Source of the DNA: Halomonas sp. M4R1S46 | GTDB taxonomy: Bacteria > Pseudomonadota > Gammaproteobacteria > Pseudomonadales > Halomonadaceae | Assembly: GCF_025725685.1 (NCBI RefSeq) | Contig: NZ_CP107008.1 | Coordinates: 1,488,001-1,552,000 of the forward strand | Length of the DNA: 64,000 nucleotides | Direction: 5' to 3' | Part shown: one piece after another, positions 1 to 7,389 of the stretch | How the letters are laid out: every line of letters starts with the position of its first letter | Position numbering within the stretch: the stretch's first letter is position 1 | Program-made: the position numbers and the translations under genes | The notes under the pieces: model-generated | Databases searched by the model: none | The model's input: only the letters and a program-made list of their open reading frames with translations | Told to the model about the DNA's origin: nothing

Positions 1-1
1 C

Positions 2-685
2 TTTCGCTATCGTGATGACGAGTACCGGATCCGTGCCGGCAGCCTGGTGATGATGAACCCGGAGTGGGTGCACGCCTGCAATCCCATCGACGACCGGCCC
101 TGGGCCTACCTGATGCTGTATGTGGAGGCCGACTGGCTGACGCGCCTGCGCTACGCGGCGGGCCTGCTCGCGGCGCCGCGCTGGCAGGACATCGCCACCG
201 CGGTGATCGACGAGCCCGCCTGGTATGACGGCTATTGCCGCCTGGCCGCCTGCCTGCTGGACCCGCGGCGCGACCTGCTGGACAAGCAGAGCGAGGTGGT
301 CGAGTACCTCTCGGCGCTGATGCACCGGGTGGCGGGCCAGCCGACCCAGCCGCTGCCGATGCCCCCGGCCACCCTGCGCGAGCTGGCCGCCTACCTCGAC
401 GCGCACGCCGCGGAAGACGTCTCGCTGGACGCCCTGTGCCAGCGCTCCGGCTACAGCCCCGGCCACCTCATCCGCGCCTTCCGGCAGCACTTCGGCCTCA
501 CGCCCCATGCCTATCTGATCAATCGCCGCATCCAGCTCGGGCAGCGGGAGCTCAAGCAGGGCACGCCCATCGCCGAGGCGGCGCTGAATGCCGGCTTCAG
601 CGACCAGCCGCACTTCCAGCGCACCTTCAAGCGGCTGGTGGCCGCCACGCCGAACCAGTACCGGCGGTCGCTACCCGAGCAGTAG
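2..685 (+). CDS. AraC-family transcriptional regulator (5' truncated by window edge)
   Basis: The reading frame is already open at the window edge, so the N-terminus is missing; 227 codons are visible. The first part looks like the end of an AraC-type cupin sensor domain (MNPEWVHACNP, then DDRPWAYLMLYVE). The C-terminal ~100 residues are a classic double helix-turn-helix: SLDALCQRSGYSPGHLIRAF, then IAEAALNAGFSDQPHFQRTF and a closing NQYRRS. It converges on the LysE exporter gene with a 15-bp overlap of the 3' ends. AraC regulators next to LysE/RhtB exporters are a common pairing, so control of that exporter is a reasonable inference; the effector is unknown. Confidence 0.9.
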   Translation, partial: FRYRDDEYRIRAGSLVMMNPEWVHACNPIDDRPWAYLMLYVEADWLTRLRYAAGLLAAPRWQDIATAVIDEPAWYDGYCRLAACLLDPRRDLLDKQSEVVEYLSALMHRVAGQPTQPLPMPPATLRELAAYLDAHAAEDVSLDALCQRSGYSPGHLIRAFRQHFGLTPHAYLINRRIQLGQRELKQGTPIAEAALNAGFSDQPHFQRTFKRLVAATPNQYRRSLPEQ

Positions 686-1264
686 GTAGACGCAGCTGGC
701 GGCGAGCAGCACCGCCAGGCTCCGGTTGATGGTGACCAGGACCGCGGGGCGATGGACGTGGCGGCGCAGGAAGGCCCCGGCATACACCCAGCTCCCCAGC
801 GACAGCCAGCAGATGGGCAGGTAGAGGGCGGCGAACAGCAGCACCTGCTGCAGGTCGTGGCCGCTGGTGTAGGCGCCGATCCCCGAGGCAGAGGCCAGCC
901 AGGCCTTGGGATTGAGCCACTGCATCAGCGCGCCGGTCATGAAGCCCGGCGCGCGCTGGGCGTCGCCCTCCGGCAGGCGGCCGTCGTCGCGAAACAGCCG
1001 TATGCTCAGGTAGAGCAGGAAGGCCACCCCGGCCCAGCGCAGGGCCTCGTGGATGCCCGGCGCCATCGACAGCAGCGAATAGAGCCCCAGGCCCACGGCG
1101 ATGAACAAGGCGATGAAGCCCAGGGTGGCGCCGCTGACGAACACCAACCCCCGGGCGAGGGGATAACGGGTACCGCTGCTCAGGCACACCAGGTTCACGG
1201 GTCCCGGCGAGATCGAGGCGGCGAGGGCGAAGGCCGACATCGGCAGCAACAGCGACAGGCTCAT
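671..1264 (-). CDS. LysE/RhtB-family amino acid exporter
   Basis: A 197-residue integral membrane protein of the LysE family, which exports amino acids or related metabolites by proton antiport. The family signature SPGP is at residues 19-22, followed by about six hydrophobic segments and the conserved QWLNPKAWL stretch mid-protein. The second of two ATGs is chosen: GGAGG lies 6 bases upstream of it but abuts the first ATG, which would leave no spacer. Length matches the family (about 200 aa). The substrate cannot be read from sequence. Confidence 0.9.
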   Translation of the reverse strand: MSLSLLLPMSAFALAASISPGPVNLVCLSSGTRYPLARGLVFVSGATLGFIALFIAVGLGLYSLLSMAPGIHEALRWAGVAFLLYLSIRLFRDDGRLPEGDAQRAPGFMTGALMQWLNPKAWLASASGIGAYTSGHDLQQVLLFAALYLPICWLSLGSWVYAGAFLRRHVHRPAVLVTINRSLAVLLAASCVYLLLG

Positions 1265-1379
1265 GGTCATCCTCCGGTCGAGACTATGACCGGAGTCTGC
1301 GATGACGGCCGAGCGCGGTATTGAACGAAATTGCGGTGCACTAGACTGGAAGCAGCCACCATGCCCGGGAGGAGACGTC

Positions 1380-1874
1380 ATGCTGCTCGAAGGTTCCTGC
1401 CATTGCGGCGCGGTGCGTTTCCGCGTCGAGTCGCCGCATCCCTATCCCTACCAGCGCTGCTACTGCTCCATCTGCCGCAAGACCGCGGGAGGCGGCGGCT
1501 ACGCCATCAACCTGAGCGGGCGCACCGAGACGCTCCGGGTCGAGGGCGCCGAACACAAGGGCGTCTACCAGGCCGTGATCGACGGCGAGACGAGCCCCGG
1601 CGAGCGCCACTTCTGCCGCTATTGCGCCAGTGCCTTGTGGGTCTACGATCCCCGCTGGCCGGAGCTGGTCCACCCCTTCGCCTCGGCCATCGACAGCGAG
1701 CTGCCGGTCCCGCCCGAGCGGGTCCACCTGCTGCTCGACAGCAAGGCCGACTGGGTGGAAGTCGAGGCGCGGGACAACGACAAATGCTTCGCCGGCTACC
1801 CCGAGGAGAGCATCGCCGAGTGGCACCAACGGCTGGGGCTGGAGGATTCGACAGCAGGCGAGGGGGAGCGCTGA
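1380..1874 (+). CDS. GFA-family (CENP-V/GFA) zinc protein
   Basis: A 164-residue protein of the glutathione-dependent formaldehyde-activating enzyme-like family, a beta fold that binds zinc through clustered cysteines. Visible ligands are C7 and C9 (SCHCGAVRF), C27, C29 and C32 (CYCSIC), and C79 and C82 (FCRYC). A GGGAGGAG ribosome site sits 5 bases before the ATG. Its TGA overlaps the presumed start of the truncated DUF1801 gene, suggesting an original two-gene operon. Most members have no proven formaldehyde activity, so the substrate stays open. Confidence 0.88.
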   Translation: MLLEGSCHCGAVRFRVESPHPYPYQRCYCSICRKTAGGGGYAINLSGRTETLRVEGAEHKGVYQAVIDGETSPGERHFCRYCASALWVYDPRWPELVHPFASAIDSELPVPPERVHLLLDSKADWVEVEARDNDKCFAGYPEESIAEWHQRLGLEDSTAGEGER

Positions 1875-2064
1875 AGAAGACCACGGCCCCCGCAAACCCC
1901 GCTGCCTATCTGGCGGCCAAGGCCGGCTGGCAGCGCGATCGGGTCGAGACGCTGCGTGCCCTGGTAAGCGAGGGCACCGCATTGGACGGGGTCATCAAGA
2001 GGGGCCATCTCGTCTACGCCGCCAATGGCCCGGGGCTGCTGATCCGGGCCGAGGAGCAACGCCG
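1871..2064 (+). pseudogene. DUF1801/YdhG-like protein, 3' end lost at island junction
   Basis: The frame beginning LKKTTAPANPAAYLAAKAG reads as the N-terminal two thirds of a DUF1801 (YdhG/Fra-like) protein, continuing through GHLVYAANGPGLLIRAEEQR. After that the family sequence stops and the frame runs into unrelated DNA to a stop near 2122. The only start candidates are a CTG overlapping the upstream stop codon, or a site further inside. The break coincides with the start of the mobile region, so the gene was probably interrupted when the island formed; the missing 3' part was not found in the window. Confidence 0.55.
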
Positions 2065-2174
2065 TACCCCCGCTACGACCAACCGTGGCTTTGCGTCCAA
2101 CGTTACACCTGCTTACTCTTGATGACTAAGGCCGCTGAAGACGGCCGGTGTGAAGCAGACGCGCGGAACAAGGG

Positions 2175-2252
2175 ACTACCGCATGGATGGCTGGAGGTCA
2201 TCGCAGCGTGCAAGGTAGGGGCGGTAGCATGCCCGGGGCCCTTGGCATTCCC
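2175..2252. repeat. Integron-flank repeat, copy A
   Basis: This non-coding stretch (ACTACCGCATGGATGG, then GCGTGCAAGGTAGG and CGGTAGCATGCCCGG) recurs at about 80 percent identity by eye near 11270-11344. Both copies end exactly where an integrase stop codon (PLG followed by stop on the minus strand) would lie. It therefore looks like shared DNA downstream of the integrase gene in the two integron loci. Confidence 0.6.
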
Positions 2253-2342
2253 TCACCCCAGAGGACTGCGCACGCCGGCAAAGCCCTTGCCCAGCACATG
2301 TGTATAGATCTGGGTGGTTTCCACCCTCGTGTGGCCGAGTAT
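2253..2342 (-). pseudogene. Integron integrase (intI) C-terminal remnant
   Basis: Read on the minus strand, the last 29 codons of a tyrosine recombinase of the IntI type survive: LGHTRVETTQIYTHV, then LGKGFAGVRSPLG and a stop. LGH carries the second active-site histidine region and IYTHV the nucleophile tyrosine, both typical of IntI proteins. The remaining ~290 residues are absent; DNA upstream passes straight into an AT-rich leader and the attI-like site. The orientation, with the integrase pointing away from the cassettes, is the normal integron layout. The gene cannot be functional. Confidence 0.75.
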
Positions 2343-2402
2343 AGGCTGCCGAGCTATTCTTAATATTTTTAAATATAAATGGGTTAGGGAAAGAATGACG
2401 CG

Positions 2403-2473
2403 CTAGATAACATTCTTGAACGTGCCGGCGCGTTCATTCAATATCAGAACGTTCCGCCTAATCACTGTTAAGC
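2403..2473 (+). other. attI-like integron insertion site, locus A
   Basis: An AT-rich leader runs into CTAGATAAC, the imperfect palindrome GAACGTGCCGGCGCGTTC and a terminal GTTAAGC core (GTTRRRY type), 17 bases before the first cassette gene. The stretch matches 11892-11955 at locus B, including TTCAT, CAATATCA and CACTGTTA. It lacks the paired arms of an attC. Its place between an intI remnant and the first cassette is where attI belongs. Assignment by position and similarity only. Confidence 0.55.
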
Positions 2474-2489
2474 ATTGTAGAGAAGGTCT

Positions 2490-3083
2490 ATGAAAGCCAT
2501 TACCGTTCTTGTCATCGCTGGCCTCGCGGCACTGTGGTGGAAGTCGCTGCGGAACGGCAGATCGACGCACAGGCCAAGGCGGCGATCCAGTTCGCCATCT
2601 CGCCCTCGTTCGGCTTCCCCGGAATCTGGCTCAAAACATGTCATACGCCAAGGTAAGTCGGTGCGGGCGGACGAAGTGTTCGAAGCTCGGACGTCCGATG
2701 ACCTTGAGAGAATGAAAAAAGCCCGATCTCAAAAGACGAACCCGATTGATCGGCATTTCTTGCTCATGGGAATCGTCGAGAAGGCCTATAAGAAGCGATC
2801 CGATCCCGATATGGTCAAGCTTTGTTCAGAGACAGCGGAGCAGCATATCCGGGAGTTTCCCGATATTGCTCCAGCACTGAGGCAAGATATGGATGGCATT
2901 CTGCCCAACGTCACGACATTCCAAACGTACGCGAAGCTCCTCCAGGAGAGGGGTGAGTATTCACGGGCTATCGAGGTCTGTGAGGAAGCTATGCGGTATG
3001 GGCTCCATGATGGAACGAAGTCAGGGTTTGAGGGTCGTATCGAGAGAATCAAGAAAGCCAGAGAGAAGGCCGCGGATGCTTAA
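2490..3083 (+). CDS. Integron cassette 1: membrane-anchored TPR-like protein
   Basis: A 197-residue protein with an N-terminal membrane segment (ITVLVIAGLAALWW), a basic low-complexity linker rich in R, S and P (about 20-50), and a helical C-terminal half. One stretch, FQTYAKLLQERGEYSRAIEV, resembles a tetratricopeptide unit. The TAA stop lies inside the inverse core of the following attC site, as is usual in gene cassettes. Base composition is lower in GC than the chromosome. No function can be assigned; most cassette genes are orphans. The ATG has an AGAAGG ribosome site. Confidence 0.75.
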   Translation: MKAITVLVIAGLAALWWKSLRNGRSTHRPRRRSSSPSRPRSASPESGSKHVIRQGKSVRADEVFEARTSDDLERMKKARSQKTNPIDRHFLLMGIVEKAYKKRSDPDMVKLCSETAEQHIREFPDIAPALRQDMDGILPNVTTFQTYAKLLQERGEYSRAIEVCEEAMRYGLHDGTKSGFEGRIERIKKAREKAADA

Positions 3084-3136
3084 CAAATCGCTCAACCGGA
3101 CCCTCGTACCTCGCGCCGGTTAGCGATACGTTAGGC
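3078..3136 (+). other. attC recombination site (59 bp), cassette 1
   Basis: It begins with GCTTAAC and ends with the canonical GTTAGGC core. Inner arms ATCGCTcAACCGG and CCGGTTAGCGAT pair perfectly except for one extra base in the first arm, the extrahelical base that directs IntI strand choice. Length is exactly 59 bases. This is textbook attC architecture and the strongest evidence that the surrounding genes are integron cassettes. Confidence 0.85.
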
Positions 3137-3154
3137 CACACGGGAAACATTATA

Positions 3155-3550
3155 GTGCTCGAACAAGTGGGCGGAGTTGAAATTCAGCTCAAGCACAGGG
3201 CTACGTGCCACTGTGGCATGGTGGAAATCGAACTTGATCTGCCAGATGGTCTTGTTGACCTGAAAAGGTGTAATTGCTCTATTTGTAGGCGTAAAGGAGC
3301 AGCTATGGCTTATGTGCCATTGAGCGGTCTCCGCGTCCTCAAAGGCTCTGAGCACCTTAAGCTCTATCATTTCAACACGCGGGTCGCAAGGCACTATTTC
3401 TGTTCGAACTGTGGCATCTACACGCATCACCAAACGCGCTCCAATCCAAACGAGTACGGATTCAATGTTGGGTGTTTGGAGGGTGTCAACCCGTATGACA
3501 TTGCTGATGTTCCAATCAGTGATGGTGTGAATCATGAAGCGGATCTGTAG
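3155..3550 (+). CDS. Integron cassette 2: GFA-family zinc protein
   Basis: A 131-residue GFA-family protein starting at GTG just downstream of the attC core. Metal-binding cysteines are at C18/C20 (TCHCGMVEI), C39/C41/C44 (CNCSIC) and C83/C86 (FCSNC). It is the same family as the chromosomal gene at 1380 but clearly divergent, so not a recent duplicate. A stop followed by an attC-like site marks it as the second cassette. GFA proteins are frequent in environmental integron cassettes; their substrates are mostly unknown. Confidence 0.82.
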   Translation: MLEQVGGVEIQLKHRATCHCGMVEIELDLPDGLVDLKRCNCSICRRKGAAMAYVPLSGLRVLKGSEHLKLYHFNTRVARHYFCSNCGIYTHHQTRSNPNEYGFNVGCLEGVNPYDIADVPISDGVNHEADL

Positions 3551-3560
3551 CATGGGGACT

Positions 3561-3628
3561 CACAAACGGCAGCAGCGGAGCAACGTTTCGCTGGCGCTAC
3601 AAGTTGCCCGCTGTGTCGGGCGTTAGCG
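3561..3628 (+). other. attC-like site, cassette 2
   Basis: It starts near CACAAAC and ends with GTTAGCG. The inner arms CAGCGGaGCAAC and GTTGCCCGCTG pair fully around an extra A. Its 3' half (CCCGCTGTGTCGGGCGTTA) is almost the same as that of the attC after the terC-like gene at locus B, down to the position of the extra A. The outer arms pair less well than in cassette 1. Confidence 0.65.
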
Positions 3629-3662
3629 ATCATTTTGATCCTGACGCGCATTCCGCATGCAT

Positions 3663-4760
3663 GGCGGTCTCAATGAGCAAGTGCAACACGTGACCCATCA
3701 GGTACGGTGCTGCCATGACTCACTGCTATCGCCATCTCTCTGCTGAAGACCGAGCCGCCATCATGATGATGCGAGCCACTCATTCGATCCGGGCCATCGC
3801 CACTCATCTGGGCCGTGCACCGAGCACAGTGTCGCGAGAAATCGCTCGTCACACGGTCGATCCCATCAAGGGCTATGATGCCGGCCTGGCGGGTTACCGG
3901 GCCCGTCTGACGCGACATCGGCCACGTCAGCGCCCCAAGCTGCATCCCGACGGGGAGCTCTTCGAGGTGGTGGTCTACCTGCTGCGCAAGTACTGGTCAC
4001 CGGAACAGATAGCCCGCACACTGAAGCGTATGTCTCCCAACGATTCACGTCGCCAGGTCTCGCATGAGGCCATCTACAACGCGCTCTATGTGATGCCTCG
4101 CGGCAGCCTCAAGAAGGAACTCATCGCCTGCTTACGGCAGGGCAACGGCAAGCGTCGTCCACGCAGTCGTGGCAAGGATCGACGCCAGCAGATCCCCGAG
4201 CTGGTCAGCATCCATATGCGGCCGCCGGAGATCGAAGATCGCCTGATGCCTGGCCACTGGGAAGGCGATCTCATCATTGGCGCCAACAATCGCTCCGCCG
4301 TCGGTACGCTGGTGGAGCGGACCACACGGTTGGTGATCCTGGCGAAAGTGGACGGCACCACGGCGACGGCGGCGGCCGTCGGCTTCAGTGACAAGCTCAA
4401 TGAAGTGCCGCGCTCCCTGCGCCTGTCCATGACGTACGACCAGGGCAGAGAGATGATGAAGCATGCCGAGATCACTCAGAAGACCGGTACGGCGATCTAC
4501 TTCGCTGATCCGCATAGCCCATGGCAGCGGGGCTCCAATGAGAACACCAACGGGCTGTTGCGGCAGTACCTGCCGAAGGGCACGGATCTGTCGGTCTACA
4601 GCCAGGAAGAGCTCGATGAGATCGCTGATTCACTGAACACCCGGCCGCGCAAGACACTGGACTGGCGAACGCCGCTGGAAGTTTACGCCGAGGTGCTCAA
4701 GAAATCCGTCGGTGGACCGAGCACCCTTCAATAGCGTTGCGCTTGGAACTTGAGACCGCC
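3663..4760 (+). mobile_element. Complete IS30-family insertion sequence with CAT target duplication
   Basis: Terminal inverted repeats of about 26 bp begin GGCGGTCTCAA on the left and end TTGAGACCGCC on the right, sharing further positions (CAAG, GCAAC). The element is about 1.1 kb, usual for the family, and carries one transposase. A 3-bp CAT flanks both ends (3660-3662 and 4761-4763), as expected for IS30 transposition. It landed between the last attC of locus A and the alpha/beta hydrolase gene. Confidence 0.88.
3715..4734 (+). CDS. IS30-family transposase
   Basis: A 339-residue DDE transposase. The N-terminus holds an IS30-type helix-turn-helix (IRAIATHLGRAPSTVSREI). The catalytic triad is D185 (GHWEGDLI), D242 (TYDQGREM) and E276 (GSNENTNGLLRQYLPKG), with the 33-residue D-E spacing typical of IS30. 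The frame is intact from start to stop and both terminal repeats are present, so the element may still be able to move. Confidence 0.95.
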   Translation: MTHCYRHLSAEDRAAIMMMRATHSIRAIATHLGRAPSTVSREIARHTVDPIKGYDAGLAGYRARLTRHRPRQRPKLHPDGELFEVVVYLLRKYWSPEQIARTLKRMSPNDSRRQVSHEAIYNALYVMPRGSLKKELIACLRQGNGKRRPRSRGKDRRQQIPELVSIHMRPPEIEDRLMPGHWEGDLIIGANNRSAVGTLVERTTRLVILAKVDGTTATAAAVGFSDKLNEVPRSLRLSMTYDQGREMMKHAEITQKTGTAIYFADPHSPWQRGSNENTNGLLRQYLPKGTDLSVYSQEELDEIADSLNTRPRKTLDWRTPLEVYAEVLKKSVGGPSTLQ

Positions 4761-4784
4761 CATCCTTATCCATTGGAGACACCC

Positions 4785-5606
4785 ATGACCGTGGTCGACC
4801 ACCAGGGCGTCCGGATCGCCTTCGAGGACAGCGGCGCGGGGTTGCCCATCGTCCTCGGCCACGGCTTTCTCTGCTCGGGTGAGATGTGGCGCGAGCAGGT
4901 TCCCGCCCTGGTCGAACACTACCGCGTCATCAATCCCGACTTCCGCGGGCATGGCAAGTCCGGCCACATCACGGAGCCGTTTACGCTGTACGATGCCGTC
5001 TCGGACGTTGTCGCCGTGCTGGATGAGCTCGGCATCGAGCGGGCGATCTGGTGTGGCCTGTCGATCGGCGGGATGGTGGCGCTTCGCGCCGCGTTGAGCC
5101 ACCCGGAGCGGGTGGCCGGCCTCATCCTGATGGATACGGATGCCGGCTCGGAAACCGCCTGGCACAAGGTGAAGTATCGCGCCATGGGCGCCACGGCGCG
5201 TGCCTTCGGCTTTCGCCCGCTGCTGCCGTCCATCGTGGGGCTGATGTTCGGTGCCACCACCCGGCGCGAGAACCGTGCCCTGGTCAACGAGTGGAAGGCG
5301 CGCGTTGCCGAGAATCACGTGCCCTCCATGTTGTTGGGCCTGGATGCGTTGATCAAGCGGGACTCGGTGCTCGATCGCCTGCATGAGATCCGCGTGCCGG
5401 CGCTCGTGCTCGTGGGGGAGGAGGATCGCTCCCTGCCGGTGGCGCTCTCCCGACGGATTCACGAGCGACTGCACGATTCCACCCTCACGGTGATTCCGGG
5501 TGCCGGACACCTGGCGGCGATCGAGCGGCCGGCACCGGTCAACGAGGCCATCACCGGGTTTCTGGCGGCTCAAGCGAAGTCAGCCGACGACGGGCCTGAT
5601 GCCTGA
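4785..5606 (+). CDS. Alpha/beta hydrolase
   Basis: A 273-residue cytosolic hydrolase of the alpha/beta fold. It has an HG oxyanion motif at 26-27 (LGHGFLC), nucleophile S93 in CGLSIGGM, acid D214 in GEEDRSLP and base H242 in GAGHLAAIE. This places it among small 3-oxoadipate enol-lactonase/esterase-like hydrolases; the substrate is not predictable. The start chosen has a GGAGA site; an upstream in-frame ATG lies inside the IS end and is unlikely to be native. The IS30 element ends 24 bases before the ATG, so transcription now depends on the IS or a distant promoter. Confidence 0.9.
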   Translation: MTVVDHQGVRIAFEDSGAGLPIVLGHGFLCSGEMWREQVPALVEHYRVINPDFRGHGKSGHITEPFTLYDAVSDVVAVLDELGIERAIWCGLSIGGMVALRAALSHPERVAGLILMDTDAGSETAWHKVKYRAMGATARAFGFRPLLPSIVGLMFGATTRRENRALVNEWKARVAENHVPSMLLGLDALIKRDSVLDRLHEIRVPALVLVGEEDRSLPVALSRRIHERLHDSTLTVIPGAGHLAAIERPAPVNEAITGFLAAQAKSADDGPDA

Positions 5607-5777
5607 TCGGCCACCCCTCGCGCCTCGAGTGTTCGACACCAGGAGACACGTCCGGCGGTGCTGCCGGGGCGGGAGCCAGTGCCGGCCACTCAGCGCCGGT
5701 TGTGGCCGCGGAATTCGATGGTGAGCCTGGCCGAAGCTGGCCTATGATGCAGACAGGGCCCTCTCCGGAATCCGACC

Positions 5778-5951
5778 ATGATCCCAGGCATTGTTCTCTG
5801 CTTTGCCTTTCTCTTCGCCCAGTTGGCTGTACTGCACTATATCGACCGTCGCCTCGGCGATGGATCCAGCGATACCCGCCAGGCGACGGCTGTGCCGCCT
5901 ATCGCCCAACGAACCGAGGAGGGGACGCCGGACGCGGACGCTGGCGTTTGA
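5778..5951 (+). CDS. Small single-pass membrane protein, hypothetical
   Basis: A 57-codon frame starting MIPGIVLCFAFLFAQLAVLH, a clear membrane segment, followed by a charged tail ending in acidic residues. No family recognised. The membrane segment and the compact placement between two genes argue for a real small protein, but there is no obvious ribosome site. Confidence 0.35.
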   Translation: MIPGIVLCFAFLFAQLAVLHYIDRRLGDGSSDTRQATAVPPIAQRTEEGTPDADAGV

Positions 5952-6069
5952 TCGCCCCTCATCTTGAGGTAGGGAAACCGCGGACAGTGGCCCCACGGCT
6001 CGATGCCCGCGACGTCCCGCGGTGACCCTGAACTCGGCAGCGCCGAGCGAGCGCGAGCGCGCCGTGGGG

Positions 6070-7140
6070 TCAGCGAAGCCTGCCAGAGCGGCGCTTCTGC
6101 TCTTGCCGGCTCAGCACCGCCAGTGTCAGGGCCGTCAGGGGAAGCACGAAGTACAGCATGACCCCGGTGAACCCGGCCAGCGCATCATGCTGAGTCGTCG
6201 CCAGGATCAGGTAGAGGGTATAGGCGACGTAGTAGCCCAGCAGCAGGGCGCCTTCCCATCGTTCGATGGTGCCACCCGTGAAACAGATCGGCAGACAGGC
6301 CACCGCGACGGCCAGCATCACGGGGATGTCGAAGCTGATCATGGCGGGCGTCACCATGAGGCCGGACGGCGCCAGCAGGCTGCTCAGTCCCAGCACGCCG
6401 AGAATGTTGAACACGTTGCTGCCGACCACGTTCCCCACGGCGATATCGCGCTCGCCGCGCAGGGCAGCGATCAGCGAGGTCATGACCTCGGGCAGGGAAG
6501 TGCCCGCCGCGATGATGGTCAAGCCGATCACCTGCTCGCTGACCCCCAGGAAGCTGGCAAAGGCCACCGCTCCCTCGACCAGCCATCGCGAGCCCAGCAC
6601 CAGCAGGACCAGGCCTGCCGCCACCAGCATCAGGTTGATCCCCCAGGCATCGCTGGCAGAAGGCATGCCGTCGCTCCCGGCGGTGGCCTGGGCGCGAGAC
6701 CGGGCATTCTGGTAAAGCAGAAAGGCGAGGTAGGCAACGAGGCCCGCCGCCAGCAGGAACCCATCCAGGCGGCTCAGCTGCCCATCCAGCACGAGCAGCA
6801 ACAGGGCCGCCGAGAGGCCGACCATCAAGGGGATATCGAAGCGGATCAGCTGCTGAGCGACCAGCAGTGGCGTCACCATGGCCGAGAGCCCGAGGATGAA
6901 CAGGATGTTGAAGATGTTGCTGCCCACCACGTTACCCATGGCGATCTCCGCCTGGTCCGCGAACGCGGCCTTGATGCTGACCGCCAGCTCTGGCGAGCTG
7001 GTGCCGAACGCCACGACCGTCAGGCCGATGACCAGCGGCGAGATGCCGAGGCGTGCCGCCAGCCGTGAAGCGCCGCGAACCAGTATTTCGGCACCGACCA
7101 GCAGGAAGCAGAGTCCCGCCAGGAACGCGATGTAGCTCAT
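6070..7140 (-). CDS. CaCA-family sodium/calcium exchanger (YrbG-like)
   Basis: A 356-residue inner-membrane cation antiporter. The two inverted alpha repeats are plain: VIGLTVVAFGTSSPELAVS in the first half with NVVGSNIFNILFILG, and VIGLTIIAAGTSLPEVMTS in the second half with NVVGSNVFNILGVLG. These carry the ion-binding acidic residues. The start is set at the ATG preceded by GGGGAGGAAGGT; upstream in-frame codons lack membrane character. The gene stands alone. Length matches bacterial YrbG/CaxA-type exchangers. Confidence 0.92.
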   Translation of the reverse strand: MSYIAFLAGLCFLLVGAEILVRGASRLAARLGISPLVIGLTVVAFGTSSPELAVSIKAAFADQAEIAMGNVVGSNIFNILFILGLSAMVTPLLVAQQLIRFDIPLMVGLSAALLLLVLDGQLSRLDGFLLAAGLVAYLAFLLYQNARSRAQATAGSDGMPSASDAWGINLMLVAAGLVLLVLGSRWLVEGAVAFASFLGVSEQVIGLTIIAAGTSLPEVMTSLIAALRGERDIAVGNVVGSNVFNILGVLGLSSLLAPSGLMVTPAMISFDIPVMLAVAVACLPICFTGGTIERWEGALLLGYYVAYTLYLILATTQHDALAGFTGVMLYFVLPLTALTLAVLSRQEQKRRSGRLR

Positions 7141-7389
7141 ACCTTCCTCCCCAGTGGTTTCACAGTTACATGCATGATAAGCGATTCTGTTGAAAGCCAC
7201 CGCCACGACGCCTATCGCCGGATTGGGGGGTCAGCATGAGGACCAGGCAATCCTGCCCGCTCAGGCTGTCGACCGGGGAGAATATCCGGCCGCGCTCCAA
7301 ACGAGTTGACACACGACTGGGAGAAGCGAAGTATGAATTCGTGACTTTTCGGGCCCTGTGCCCCGTTGTTCTTCCGGAGTCCCTACTGT

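Noticed and set aside
627..1324. Several long overlapping frames on both strands across the LysE gene
   Set aside because: Their composition is the arginine/proline/alanine-rich pattern of shadow frames in GC-rich DNA, with no domain, and LysE covers the region.
2403..2473. attC instead of attI for the site before cassette 1
   Set aside because: The arms do not pair as attC arms do, and the site lies between the integrase remnant and the first cassette, where attI is expected.
1380..3550. The two GFA genes as a recent duplication
   Set aside because: They share only the family cysteine pattern; sequence, GC and context differ.
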